Below are positions 51,101-60,878 of a stretch of DNA of 64,000 nucleotides, in pieces. Source of the stretch: Nilaparvata lugens (Eukaryota; Arthropoda; Insecta; Hemiptera; Delphacidae); the NCBI RefSeq assembly GCF_014356525.2, contig NC_052506.1:25418372-25482371 (forward strand). Reading direction: 5' to 3'. The notes below the pieces were generated by a model. The model did no database searches. It worked only from the letters and a program-made list of their open reading frames with translations, and had not been told where the DNA came from. Both the position numbers and the translations under genes were made by a program. Each line of letters starts with the position of its first letter. The first letter of the stretch is position 1.

Positions 51101-53614
51101 TTGTGCTTACGATGTGATGATCTATCCAGGAATGCCTAGACGCTGTTCTCCCATTTTCCTCCACTGCCATTATAACATGGACCTCACTAAAGTAAATTAA
51201 TAGTCACTAGTAGACTTTACAAGTTTTTTTCAACAATCTTCAATCATTAATTTTAAAACACTGTTGTATCATAATCTTACAGTCAAATTCGATCCAATGC
51301 AACTAATACATAATTATATTATGATAATTTTACCTCCCTGCTACCTCAACAGAGCTGCGGAAGCAAAAATTGTCTACCAAACTATTCCCTCTATAGTTTA
51401 TTCCCTTTTCTGAACATTCATTGCCTGAACTACATCAAAGGCTGTATTTGAACTCTGTCCTTGAAAACATAGCTAGTTGACGGAAGCTTTTTTCCTACCA
51501 TCTTATCCAATACTTTTCTTTTCTTCTCCTCTTCACCCTTCTTTCCTTACTTTTATACCCTCTACCTGCCTATTACATGGGAAACCATAGCTGGCTAAGT
51601 ATTTTTCCTCCATTCTTTCTTTTCAGCACACCCCACCATGAAGACTGTTTTTGTATTTTATTAGGAATTTATTTTTGATTGTGATTTTTGTATTTTGATT
51701 TATTTTATGTATACTGTGTTGAATTGAATAAAATTATTGATTGATTGATTGATCTGTTTATACAATTGATCTTGATTTATTTACTGTTTGATTGATTGAT
51801 TGATTTACTGTTTTACTTTTTCGTAGATGTTTAGGTAGATGTTTAACTCACTGGAAGCCGGTCGACAGGTGATTGGCGTGTGCGTGTGCTGCGCATGCGT
51901 GGGCTGCGTGGCTGCAGAGGTGGTTGCGGCTGCGACTGCACGCAGCTGCGGCTGCGGCTCAAACTGGGCGGCTGCGGCGCCACCCCCTGGCTGCGGACCT
52001 CCACCGCTACCCACCCCCGTATTCGACGACAAAGAAACACCACCCACTGTCGGCACTGTTACCGCTGTTGAAGTTGAAAAATAAAAAAATTGATATAATT
52101 TGTAAAAAATGTTTTATTCGATGTAAATGATGCGGATAATTCGAGTATTTGTGCGTATGATGAATGATAACTGCTGAAAGGTATGAAAAATCACCTCAAT
52201 CATCATTGTGAAATTAGTTGAAAAATAATATCGTACGTTGAAAAATAATAATACGAATGTCAATTGAACCAATTCAGAATGACATTGAGAAGCGGTTGCC
52301 TAGTGGTCGCGCTGAAAATGCATACGTCGTTGAAAGGGTGACCGCTTGTAGAGCAACTTCTCTAAAAATATCATTCAAGAGTTTTAAAATTGCTTCCCGT
52401 TGGAATACGCCTAAAGACAAATGTATTCAACAGCAGACAGACGCATGAAGACAAACTGATAAAAATTTCTCATCAGGTGTTAAATAATAAATAATAATAT
52501 TCGAGTGACCTGGCTGGCTCAGGTCTGGTGTCAGAGTTTTCAGGTCGCAACTTGCCTCTGACATGACCTAACGACTGCTTTTTAGGTAATCGGGACCGAC
52601 GACTTAACGTGTCCATTCGAAACACGAATGTGTTTGAATGTTGCAACGCTCACAGAAGTCCGTCTGTCTCCATTGGTCTGCTTATGTTTTTTCTCCGTGT
52701 CTGCTGCTGTGTGAGTTCGCCTACAAGCTGTAGGTCCACTCATCTCTCATCATCATCGATCTCATTACCCACGCACAAGTCTGGAGTTTATGTAGGCGTC
52801 AATTCAATTTTTAGTTATCCCATAATACTTATAAAAAGATAGAAACTTTTACACCAAATGATATGAAGAAATTAATCAGCCAGAATTATGAATTTTATAT
52901 CAAGCTAATACATGATATTATGATCTTCATACTTATAGCATATAACATTTACATAAAGTAACACAAACATATAACTTTTGAAATATAACCACTAAGAACA
53001 GCCTCTGCAGAAAAACTGATACCTGCTAATGTGAATTCTACTTTTAGAAGCTATCACTTGAAGTACTCTTCTGTTTTGTGGTTTGCTTGCTGATACTTTA
53101 TAATAATTTTAGTGATTCCTTCTTAGTCTGAACTATATCATTTTTTTATATAAATGAAATCTCATGATTCTATGGTTTTCCCATTCAATCATACCTTCAC
53201 CCCATGCTGGCATACCTACATTTCCTTCACGTTTCCTGATTCCTTTCATACACTCTCAAGGATGAAAGGAAGGATGTCGTAGTACATGTTCAACCGTGGT
53301 TGGTAATCCTAAAAATCATCCCCTATTTTATACACCACCAGGAAGCCTGTTACTTTGACTTTTTGTGTAGTTGAGAAGTTGATATTGTGGTAATTATACA
53401 TATTGAATGAAAAAGACAAAGAAATTGTAAACTCAGTAATTGTGAAACTCAGTTTATCAGAGATTGACAATGGTGTAATAACCGAAACCGGTCTTTCTAA
53501 GTATCAATAAATCTGTGGTTTTTTGACAATTTCTTAGTCTTTTTAGTTCAATCCTGTTACTTTGTATTCGATATTTGTACTTTGTTTATATTTCGATGTT
53601 TGTATTCTGTTATT

Positions 53615-53684
<70 letters not shown>

Positions 53685-56600
53685 GAATAAATTTGAAATT
53701 TGAAATTGAATTCATTATTGAACGTTTTCAACAATTGAAAACCTGGTGTTCTACATCGCTCAAGACATGTCATGTCAAAGCCAAAAATACTTGTATCTCT
53801 TCATAATTTGAAAACCTGGTGTCCAAATAAGATAATATTTTCCACATCGCTCAAGTCATGTCAAGCCAAAAATACGATTAATAAAATGTTTTCAAAAACT
53901 CACAAGACACCGGTGGCTTGTGCGCAGTCTGCTGCACAGCAAAGATGGCGGCGGCGGGCGCCGCGGACGGCGACGGCTCGACGGATGCTAATACTTTGGG
54001 ACAGGCTGCGGCTGCGGCTGCGTTGGCAATGCCGTGCAGTGCGGGCGGCCTCGTGCCGCTACCGCTGCCGCCTGCGGCCACGAACGCAATCGGCGGCTTG
54101 CTGACAGTTGTCAGTGAAGGTTGCGTGCTGCTGCCGATCGAGTTCACCACAGTCTGCATCTGGATGTGCGGCGACTGCGCCACAAACTAAACAAAATCAA
54201 ACACACAATTCATTTATTTGTCTATTTAAATATTTATTTATACATTTATTTATCTTATCAACAGTCACAAATCATAATATACAATACGGATAGGAGAGAA
54301 CAGCACGTAAAGTCGAAAAGAGGGTACATGAATTATTGGGCACAAAAATAATTGTAAATTGGAGTATTTGGGTACATAAATAGTTATTTCATGACTGCCA
54401 TGACTCCTAATTACTTATTTTAGTCATAGTCAGGGTAGCAATAAGATCGATATATCATCGATCGATTGTATAACCGATGACGGTCATTGAGCCAAGCGAG
54501 CATCGATATGGTCCAACGTGGCAACATTGTACAACAGAAACAACTGCGATTGTCCCATCCTATGGCATTGAGTTAATGTAACAGTGTTGCCAATTCTGCA
54601 ATCATACTCCACAAGCACAATTGGTCGGCGCCTTTTCACGGACTTCTAACCTAAAATTTTCAGTGCAAATCCGTTCTATAAGGTTCCGTGTTTGAGAGTT
54701 ACAAAGAATTTTTTAATGTTATTTTTAGAGGTGAATATTCGTAGGCCTATGTATTTTTATAATAACATGTTCAAGGCTATGTAATTTCCTTTAAAACTTT
54801 CCTTTGTAATTATTGCTTTAAAACGCTGTACTGATTTGTAAATGGAGAGTGGAAAGTGTAGATCTGCTTTATTTTATCATAGTGAATTAGATGTTATTTA
54901 AACATGTTAATAAAATGTTCTGGTATATATGACAACATGATTCAAATAGGTACCGTATACAGAATACTGGAACCTGGTTGTGATTGACTTCCCTAGTGAC
55001 CACAAAAAAGTGATAACTTATGCGGCCACTATTTCAATCACAAGTTTCCCACTTGATTTTTTTATTCGGAGCCGCCACTGGTCATAGTTTAAATTTGTAA
55101 ATAAATAAAGTAATAAAGTGTTATTACTAATAACAAGTATGGACATATTGTAATATGATGAATATAAAATATAATGCAATACAAAGTATATCAACTGTCG
55201 ATTCAAGATAGCTTGACAGTTTGATAAAACTATTTCACCACAAACCTGTACATCTGATGAACATGAAAACCATAAGAGTGAACTATGTTTTATACAACTG
55301 TAATTTGATAGTTTTAGTCTATTCTCTGGAACATTTAGGTTTTGAATTATTGTGGTTTGTAAGGAATAGTTAGAGAGAACTAATAGCAAAGATGATTGTA
55401 CAACAAGAGTTTCAAAGTGTTCTAGGTTCAGAACATTTTGATAATTTCAAATATTTGACTATGATGAATTAATTCAAGAAATAAACATTATCGCACAAGA
55501 ATAATATTTTATCAATGCCATTCTATTGAAACGCTGGAAAAGATAAAGGGTTTTGAATCAAAAGAGTAGTTATTATTAGCCTATTTGTATTATTTGAAAT
55601 CTTGTGATAGCAATTGCTATCAGCAGTATATCAGATCACAGTGAAAAGAAAACGAATCGATTTAATTACTGTAATATTCAGCCTAAGTTTCAATCTAAAA
55701 TAGTACTTATAAAAGACATTGAAACCCTCAGAAAATTCAAAACCTACAATCGTTTGTCCTAAATGGTAAATTGTTGAGAATTTATTCCCAAAAGTAGCAA
55801 TGCCTCTTTCTTATGCTTGATTGCATCAACGTGGATAAATATCAATCTTGAAACGGTAAAAGATTATCTGTCGAATACTATCGACTATACACGATTACTA
55901 TCAGCTATTGACGATTGATGTCGACTATTGTGAATTACTGACTTATCTTCTTGAAAATTATTGAAAAAGAGAAGGAGACTAAGACTTATCGGTAACGGTA
56001 TTGTCTTATATTCTTATTCTATCTTTTTTTCTACGGTAATATCCAGCAAACGAGTTATTGAAAAAGAGAAGGTAATTACTGTTTTATCTTCTTATTCTAT
56101 ATTTTTCGAGGGTAATATGCAGCAAACAAGAAAGAAACAGTGAGACGTACCTTAGGTGGCTGGTGGTGACTTGCAGGTTTGGTGTGAGGCACAGAGGGAG
56201 TTTGTACAAGAACGGTGTTGGGGTGCAGCGATACGACTGTCGCCGGGGTGGCGGACGCGGAGGCGGTTATCCTGTTAAGGGAGGAGGCGGAGGCGGAAAT
56301 CGGCCCCCCGGCCACTCGGCTGCCCCCTCCAATCACCGCCGTCTGCGGCCGAACGCCCGTCGTCTTCAGGAATGTCTTGTCGTTTATGTGCATCTAACGA
56401 AAAATGAAATTTGAAATGAATTATCGAAAAAAACCAAACTAATATCGTAACATAAAAAAATATAATATTTATTTATTATTTTGTTCAAAATTACGTGGAT
56501 AATCTTTATAATAATTTCCAAAAAAAAAAATCAGTAAAAAAAACGCAAAAAATGCTGTTTAGTTTTGTATCGAACCCGCAACCTTTGATTCATCAACTGT

Positions 56601-58353
56601 GCTCACTACCAACTAAGCTGCGGAGTCACTTGGAGAAAGACCTGTTTGGTTGGGCTTCCTTAGATACGTAAACTTTGATTTTTTAATGGATTTATTAATC
56701 ATCCGTAAACACCTCATATGAATGAACAGGAGTTGCAGGTTGAAAAAGTGACAATGTCTAGGTCAAGAATATCAATGACAATCCAAAACAAAAACGTATG
56801 TTCTACCACTAAACAAGTGTTTGGTGACTGATAAACATAGGAAAATTATAAGTACTAGAAAATAAAGCTAGAAATGATAATTAATTAGATGAATCACATA
56901 TATTATACAAAATAATTTTACGAAATGGTCAACACCAATTTTTACCTTCTTTGGGTTCAAACTTCTTTATGTTTTTGATTTTCGAATGTGTTTTCTTTTC
57001 ATTCTCAATGCTTGATACGCAGTGGTCCTGTGGAAACTAATATTATAATATTCTGCATGTTTCAATCCTCCAATAATAGACATAACAGTGGCATCTAGTC
57101 ATATATTAAAAAAAAACTATAATAGTTTATTATTAGATTCATGAATATATAAGTACATATATTATCTGCAATGTATATTTCAGAACTCCTATGGAGTAGT
57201 AGTAGTAGTAGTAATATTCCATAGCCAAATAAATACTTAGGAAAGAAGCAGAAATTGAATGACATGTTTTCACTCGATGTATCTTAAATAAGGTTTTTAG
57301 CAAGATGTCATGAATATTTCGTGAAAAAGTGAATTAATCAATAAATTGATAAGCATTCACCCAACTTTGGAATTCTGTAGAAAATATGAGTATGCCACAA
57401 GGTTGAACGTTAAAGATTGTAGGTTTGTTAGTTCAATCAACTCAAGTTTTTAGTTGGTATGCAAACGAAAATTAGAAAAGCATTTATTTATTCCTCAAAA
57501 TATACAATTAATTTGTGGGTTAAGTGGAAGAGGAGTAAGGCAGGTTCACCCACATCACTATTAATGTTGTGAAGTGCAAATAAAAAGGCATCTATCTATC
57601 TAAATTGATGGGGAATCTGCTCCATTGATTCCAATCACAAAAAAAATGAATTTAATTTATGTCCGGTTTCACTGAACTCGGTCAATACATCTGAACATGG
57701 TCAAATAGGGGACAGTTTACAACGAGTGCACAGAACATATGATTTCTATGGCAATAGTTACATAAATTAATTCCAGTACACGCTTGTAAGCGTGCCCAGT
57801 TTAACCATGTTCATTATGTCTTGATGAGACCGGACGCAAGTGCAGTAGTTGAGGAATAAGGGTTGTTGTATGGCAGTAACTAAATGAAAAAATTAATTAA
57901 AGAAGAATAATAAATGTGATTATAAGATCAATATTAAGAAATATCGATAGAAAAATCTAAAACTACAAATACGAACTCTATTTAAAGTGATGGAATTGGA
58001 TAGTGTTTAGAAATTAGAAGCTTCAAGAAATCAAATAAACAAGTACTAGCAATTTCTAAAATTGACTCTACTACTTATGAAACTTAAGAAATTAAACTTT
58101 ACTTATAAAATTTACTTCTTATGATACTTCAAACAAATACTAAAATTGGCTAAGAGTTCTATCAGCCTCAAGTTACAGCTTTATGAAAGTTACAGAAGAA
58201 TGGAAGATAAAAATGATTGATACAGTACCTGTGCTTGTTGATTGATATTCGAAATGTTGATGTGTTTATGAGGTGCCGTCTGCAAGAGAACAGGCCTCGA
58301 TAGGCTGTCCGTCACTACTCTCCCAGTGGCCAGTGGTGTTGTGAGTCTTGTCA
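36023..58353 (-). CDS. Sap130: SAP130, SIN3-HDAC corepressor subunit (5' end missing), 11 exons
   Basis: SAP130 is a nuclear scaffold of the SIN3-histone deacetylase corepressor, and its C-terminal region binds SIN3 in the mammalian protein. Eleven exons (58353-58229, 56393-56151, 54186-53904, 52064-51852, 50008-49901, 49327-49162, 48179-47829, 41510-41428, 38880-38603, 36980-36867, 36172-36023) join with consistent phases to 703 residues plus TGA. Residues 1-370 are low-complexity (Ala/Thr/Pro/Gln-rich), with SLSRPVLLQ near residue 20 and PRPSILRKR just before the exon 6/7 junction. SPRKKPRKQQ ends exon 7. The C-terminal domain follows, with WKSRHHHFLRYTDVRPKEE, INEIASQK, NGWKLYHIG, VNELIKGNIQRCK and MFDHKGHVLEIL. 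Human SAP130 has the same motifs in the same order over about 1,050 residues, so roughly 300 N-terminal residues are missing upstream. The introns are loaded with transposons. The identity rests on remembered family motifs, not a search. Confidence 0.93.
36867..36980 (-). CDS. Sap130: Sap130 exon, helical segment
   Basis: 114 bases, 38 codons, phase 0 at both ends. The acceptor is TTGCAG and the donor GTCAGT. It encodes SDLETEVLEKLTDMLK and DKDINRVNELIK, matching the NLEHEVYERLT...DDLHRINELIQ helices of human SAP130. Confidence 0.93.
37231..37312 (-). pseudogene. Relic duplicate of a Sap130 exon inside an intron
   Basis: Plus-strand 'aaacactgcatctgcgta', 'tatggtacctatagcttcca' and 'cgttgaccttcagctggggt' parallel 38604-38665 of the exon ('gacactgcatctgcgtgcc', 'atatggtacagcttccagcc', 'gttggccttctgctgg'). 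On the minus strand it would read VNEWKL, a stop, then TQMQCLV. The donor position has GTTGAT instead of GTTAGT. It lies between the last two introns' exons, about 250 bases upstream (in gene direction) of the helical exon. Confidence 0.7.
37376..37883. mobile_element. TIR element in Sap130 intron
   Basis: The ends 'gtaacagccgaaggccatag' plus 'attctaca' and 'tgtagaatctatggacttcg' plus 'gctgtaac' are inverted repeats of about 30-40 bases around 450 bases of AT-rich DNA. It has no coding capacity, and the target duplication is not clear. Confidence 0.65.
38603..38880 (-). CDS. Sap130: Sap130 exon, start of C-terminal domain
   Basis: 278 bases: two bases and 92 codons, phase 0 exit. The acceptor is TTGCAG and the donor GTTAGT. 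It encodes a His/Gln-rich stretch, then LLSGYRQPWKSRHHHFLRYTD, a charged RPKEERRPTINEIASQK segment and NGWKLYHIGTQMQCL. This is the most conserved part of SAP130 (human: NPWKAAYHHFQRYSDVR). Confidence 0.95.
38910..39710. repeat. Diverged 50-65 bp minisatellite interrupted by a LINE fragment
   Basis: Units of 'tatattcaaaggattgtagg' and 'gatgaagtaacaaacaacat' plus 'tacattcagt' start near 38915, 38962, 39150, 39550, 39606 and 39663. The LINE fragment at 39175-39540 sits within the array. Confidence 0.75.
39175..39540 (+). pseudogene. LINE C-terminal fragment (plus strand)
   Basis: The frame 39184-39495 reads LNRFRTQVGRCAELMTEWGY, then CQCGQIQSMNHVISECP, and ends EEACQWLHNLLDSI and a stop. This is the C-x-C ... 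H-x4-C tail of Jockey/R1-like LINE proteins, the same domain class as at 29690-30065. Only the last 100 residues or so and a short 3' region are present. It lies antisense in a Sap130 intron. Confidence 0.75.
39717..40723. mobile_element. PIF/Harbinger-like TIR element, about 1.0 kb
   Basis: TAA is duplicated at both ends (39714-39716, 40724-40726). The termini 'gggccggtttccgagctcgg' plus 'gattt' and 'atcccgagctcggaaaccgc' plus 'ccc' are inverted repeats that continue, diverged, for about 150 bases with repeated 'aagtccagaacttaa'-type words. No transposase is visible. Superfamily assignment is from the three-base TWA-type duplication only. Confidence 0.75.
40724..41427. other. Sap130 intron, nothing recognised
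   Basis: AT-rich intronic DNA without recognised repeats or coding potential. Confidence 0.5.
41428..41510 (-). CDS. Sap130: Sap130 small acidic exon
   Basis: 83 bases: one base, 27 codons and one base. The acceptor is TTTTTTCAG and the donor GTAATT. It encodes TGNQMHEPKQVEMEF and ISEEKLRKESKDG. It joins in frame to the basic motif upstream and to the SAP130 C-terminal domain downstream. A 6.3-kb transposon-rich intron precedes it. Confidence 0.85.
41931..42911 (-). mobile_element. Tc1/mariner-superfamily element with 188-bp TIRs, broken transposase
   Basis: TA flanks both ends (41929-41930, 42912-42913). The terminal inverted repeats are unusually long: 41931-42118 against 42724-42911, starting 'gggttagccagtgaaacgg'. 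The minus strand between them holds the C-terminal half of a DDE transposase: QQDDARSHTARVVMNAVNALF, then WPPRSPDF and, in another frame, FLWGYLKTRVF and VNVLQKVMNL. Stops and frameshifts break it, and the N-terminal DNA-binding half is missing. It lies in the long Sap130 intron. Confidence 0.88.
42914..45552. other. Sap130 intron, nothing recognised
   Basis: About 2.6 kb of AT-rich DNA. A Cys-rich 99-codon minus-strand frame (44080-44379) has no known pattern and is not called. Confidence 0.45.
45553..46493 (-). mobile_element. Mariner-like element with TA duplication, decayed transposase
   Basis: The terminal inverted repeats are 'aaggtgcaccagagaaactt' and 'aagtttctctggtgcatctt', flanked by TA (45551-45552, 46494-46495). 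On the minus strand the N-terminal helix-turn-helix part is readable: WSREQRAFAVESFFSNGRS, VATQRAF. It is followed in shifting frames by ENIERVRQSV, SPRCLACKQAAAMAISDYTV and LPEDVVIFF-like remnants. This domain order is common in insect mariner-like transposases. The copy is shortened and full of stops. Confidence 0.82.
46785..47136. mobile_element. TIR element (MITE), about 350 bp
   Basis: 'ggttcaccactaacgacagg' plus 'acaagtgttt' on the left is the inverse of 'aacacttgtcctgtcgttag' plus 'tggtcacc' on the right. Pairing continues through 'gcgagaggcttcgaacaa' and 'ttgttcgaagcctttcgctg'. The centre is AT-rich and there is no coding capacity. Confidence 0.8.
47137..47403. mobile_element. hAT-like MITE directly abutting the previous element
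   Basis: The right end, read inward, starts CAGGGTGTGATCAC, a hAT-style terminus. The left end is 'taagtgtgtgatcac' followed by 'gcaagtgcacg', mirrored by 'tgcacttgcac' on the right. No clear eight-base duplication is visible, perhaps because it inserted at the edge of the neighbouring MITE. Confidence 0.6.
47485..47622. mobile_element. Near-perfect hairpin MITE
   Basis: Arms of about 65 bases: 'gtagtgcattcgtgtgatgt' and 'cagaacaggtagggct' pair with 'agccctacctgttctgacgt' and 'cacacgaatgcactac'. 'caccaataaaaa' pairs with 'tttttattggtg', around a short centre containing 'cagctgatcttaatcagct'. It ends about 200 bases upstream (plus-strand side) of the Sap130 exon at 47829. Confidence 0.8.
47829..48179 (-). 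CDS. Sap130: Sap130 exon, SPRKKPRKQQ
   Basis: 351 bases: one base, 116 codons and two bases. The acceptor is ATTTTCAG and the donor GTAAGT. It is strongly GC-rich, with Ser/Pro/Gly tracts (PPPPCSSVSPPPPRPES and LPPSLPLPPSLSLLAKQDG), and ends in SPRKKPRKQQL. The LSLLAKQ segment parallels the LALLANN segment before the same basic motif in human SAP130. Confidence 0.93.
48180..49161. other. Sap130 intron, nothing coding
   Basis: AT-rich. A LINE-tail-like 'tgtataaataaataaagttt' occurs near 48383. Nothing else is recognised. Confidence 0.45.
49162..49327 (-). CDS. Sap130: Sap130 exon, PRPSILRKR, CAG repeat at acceptor
   Basis: 166 bases: two bases, 54 codons and two bases. The donor is GTGAGC. 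It ends with SPRPSILRKRESEG, the most recognisable short motif of the family. The acceptor CAG is followed directly by further CAG units (seven in all), giving an alanine run and several possible acceptors in the same frame. Confidence 0.92.
49901..50008 (-). CDS. Sap130: Sap130 exon, QPTVRYNPVMVV
   Basis: 108 bases: two bases, 35 codons and one base. The acceptor is TTTTTTCAG and the donor GTGAGT. It encodes QPTVRYNPVMVVDHNRQAS and LHHFVNNPPSE, resembling the NRPSVPVQFQYF region of human SAP130. It is too short to stand out as an open frame on its own. Confidence 0.85.
50092..50968 (+). mobile_element. MITE E, copy 2, interrupted by a mariner-like element
   Basis: The left end is 'tatagtgaggtccacgttat'. 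The right end is 'ctgctattataacgtggatc' plus 'acactata'. The left arm matches the reverse complement of the 19401-19777 copy for more than 130 bases ('aacattggtgttgt', 'atccttgtctattattcgac', 'caatgtagaaatat'). The stretch 50317-50832 is a separate insertion within it. Confidence 0.85.
50317..50832 (-). mobile_element. Internally deleted Tc1/mariner-type element nested in MITE E
   Basis: TA on both sides (50315-50316, 50833-50834). The terminal inverted repeats of about 95 bases start 'ccgggtgtctataaatgaat' and end 'attcatttatagacacccag'. The minus strand encodes the last part of a transposase: WPPRSPDLTPCDFYLWGFIKD, a YVSPLP segment, then LRKRIEAAVATI. These are the catalytic third-aspartate region and C-terminus. 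The N-terminal two thirds are deleted. Confidence 0.9.
51150..51192. mobile_element. Solo end of MITE E
   Basis: 'cctccactgccattataaca' plus 'tggacctcacta' matches the terminal inverted repeat of MITE E, without a partner end nearby other than the complete copy at 50092-50968. Confidence 0.6.
51580..51765 (+). repeat. LINE-like 3' tail
   Basis: After 'cagcacaccccaccatgaag' come T/A-rich bases ending 'gttgaattgaataaaattat' and four TTGA units. An AATAAA signal plus a short tandem tail is typical of a non-LTR 3' end. The coding part is absent. Confidence 0.5.
51852..52064 (-). CDS. Sap130: Sap130 exon, Gly/Pro/Ala-rich
   Basis: 213 bases: two bases, 70 codons and one base. The acceptor is CAACAG and the donor GTGAGT. 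It encodes VTVPTVGGVSLS, a GSGGGPQPGGG segment, FEPQPQLRAVAAA and HAQHTHTPITCRPAS. It is linker-like and poorly conserved. The exon assignment rests on splice sites, phase and GC content. Confidence 0.82.
52630..52724 (-). repeat. Interspersed repeat B, copy 2
   Basis: Reverse-orientation counterpart of 7391-7525. It lies in a Sap130 intron. The stretch between this and the exon at 51852-52064 contains no other recognised feature. Confidence 0.55.
53370..53549 (+). repeat. Interspersed repeat C, copy 2
   Basis: Counterpart of 7845-7999. It contains 'tcagagattgacaatggtgt', 'aataaccgaaaccggtcttt' and 'gtggttttttgacaatttct'. An extra inserted 'gaatgaaaaagacaaagaaa' stretch distinguishes this copy. 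Confidence 0.65.
53622..53710 (+). repeat. (TG)n microsatellite followed by a LINE-like tail
   Basis: About 30 TG units, then 'ttatgaataaatttgaaatt' and 'tgaaattgaattc', similar to the tail at 4630-4655. It is probably the 3' end of a truncated non-LTR element with an expanded dinucleotide. Confidence 0.8.
53904..54186 (-). CDS. Sap130: Sap130 exon, QMQTVVNSIGSS
   Basis: 283 bases with donor GTGAGT. The acceptor is either TTTAG (exon from 54186, giving FVAQ first) or GCGCAG 12 bases further in (exon from 54174). Both keep the frame. The T-rich tract favours the first. It encodes SPHIQMQTVV, SKPPIAFVAAGG and an alanine run. Use of both acceptors would give a four-residue alternative. Confidence 0.85.
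54187..56150. other. Sap130 intron
   Basis: About 2 kb. 54440-54510 carries several ATCGAT/ATCGATA words resembling DRE-type sites. 55018-55389 has an uncharacterised minus-strand frame. A local repeat of 'attgaaaaagagaagg' and 'cttattctatmttttt' lies at about 55961-56110. No gene is recognised. Confidence 0.4.
56151..56393 (-). CDS. Sap130: Sap130 exon, MHINDKTFLKTTG
   Basis: 243 bases, 81 codons, phase 0 at both ends. The acceptor is TCGTTAG and the donor GTACGT. It begins with ATG directly after the acceptor, but the preceding exon runs in frame into it, so this Met is internal. MHINDKTFLKTTG matches the MAQKTIFSTGTP region of human SAP130. The rest is Ala/Ser/Pro-rich, and the base composition is markedly GC-richer than the introns. 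Confidence 0.88.
56556..56630 (-). pseudogene. tRNA-like pseudogene or SINE head
   Basis: On the minus strand, CTCCGCAGCTTAGTTGGTAG resembles a tRNA 5' and D-arm (box A TTAGTTGG). It is followed by an anticodon-like hairpin TTGATGAATCAA and GGTTGCGGGTTCGATAC (box B-like). The T stem and acceptor stem no longer pair. It lies in a Sap130 intron. Confidence 0.5.
57661..57835. mobile_element. Small palindromic MITE
   Basis: 'gtccggtttcactgaactcg' and 'gaacatggtcaaa' on the left mirror 'ttaaccatgttcattatgtc' and 'gatgagaccggac' on the right. It is 175 bases with no coding capacity. An inner palindrome 'acgcttgtaagcgt' is present. Confidence 0.65.
58229..58353 (-). CDS. Sap130: Sap130 exon (first one found)
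   Basis: 125 bases, entered in phase (two bases complete a codon), 41 whole codons. The acceptor is TTTCAG at 58354-58359 and the donor GTACTG follows 58229. It encodes TRLTTPLATGRVVTDSLSRP and a QTAPHKHINIS segment, aligning with the human SDSALSRP-type region. It is not the first coding exon, because it starts inside a codon and has no start methionine. Confidence 0.85.
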
Positions 58354-59178
58354 CTGAAACACACAGAATAAAACCATCACAAACATTTTAAAAAATTAAT
58401 TAAAGTTGAAAAAATTGAAAAATCTAGCATTAATATAAAATAATGTATTATATTTGATCATAGATCATATGACTTCAAAAATTATTACAAATTTTAATAC
58501 TTTGGCTAAGATCGCTGACCGGCTAACACTAAATGGGCCAGACCACATGAGGGTTTTTTCAGGAGTTTTTGCACTGGCAGGAAATCTGTTTAAAAGTTTT
58601 CTGATGATATACACTAATATTGCTAAAAAGATTAAATACTCAACTGGCTTTTCATTTTTCGTATTATTTTCTTTCTATTATCAATTGATTAGGAAGAACA
58701 ACTCGTTAGCAAATACCAGATCAGCATTTCTTTCTAGACGTGTTTGGAAATTGATTATAATTATTGTAAAAGCCTTCCCTACAAGAGAAGAGTTCATATC
58801 ATATTATTCTGCGCCATGATAATATTCCCTAATTTGTTTTGAGTAATTCTCACCATTTGTGCATTTTTCAATTAATATTTATAAAAAAGGTTTAACAAAG
58901 AAATAAATAATTAATTTTTTACGAATATAAAAGTAATTGACCGAGCTAAGTGAGGTCTAAGATTCAAGTCGACGGTTTGGCATTTCTCTTAATGTTTAAA
59001 TGTTTATATGTTGCGCATTTACGGCGAAACGCGGTAATAGATTTTCATGAAATTTGACAGGTATGTTCCTTTTTTAATTGCGCGTCGACGTATATACAGG
59101 TTTTTGAAATTTTGAATTTCAAGGATAATATAAAAGAAAAAAGGATCCTCCATCATACGCCAATATTAGAGTAAAAAT

Positions 59179-60431
<1,253 letters not shown>

Positions 60432-60878
60432 AGTAAAAATCAGACTATAGGATTATTCATCATAAATCAGCTGACAAGTGATTACACAGATGTGTGGAGA
60501 AGCCAGTCTATTGCTGTATTTACATAAGGTCTAGTTTCAATCAGGTACTTGTGGATGAGAATACTGCGTGAGGTCTACTGTTCACAGAACTACTAGTAAT
60601 TTGAAAATTAGGTAGATCCAAAAGCCTGTTGAGTTTTGTAGTTCTGTGAACAGTAGACCTCACGCAGTATTCTCATCCACAAGTACCTGATTCAAAACTA
60701 TAGACCTTATGGAAATACAGCTATAGACTGGCTTCTCCACACATCTGTGTAATCACTTGTCATCTGATTTATGATGAATAATATTCTATAGTCTGATTTT
60801 TACTCTAATATTGGCATATGAAGGAGGCACCTTTTTTTATATTATCCTTGAAATGCAAAATTTCCAAAAACCTTGTAC

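Noticed and set aside
51839..52130. Plus-strand Cys/Ala-rich frames
   Set aside because: They are shadows of the Sap130 exon at 51852-52064.
53918..54190. Plus-strand 90-codon frame rich in Ala/Gly
   Set aside because: It is opposite the Sap130 exon at 53904-54186, which has splice sites and correct phase.
56163..56414. Plus-strand Gly/Arg-rich frames
   Set aside because: They are the antisense of the Sap130 exon at 56151-56393.
58454..58819. 121-codon plus-strand frame with hydrophobic stretches
   Set aside because: AT-rich codon bias, no recognised domain, no splice or promoter support. It lies in or upstream of Sap130 and is most simply a chance frame.
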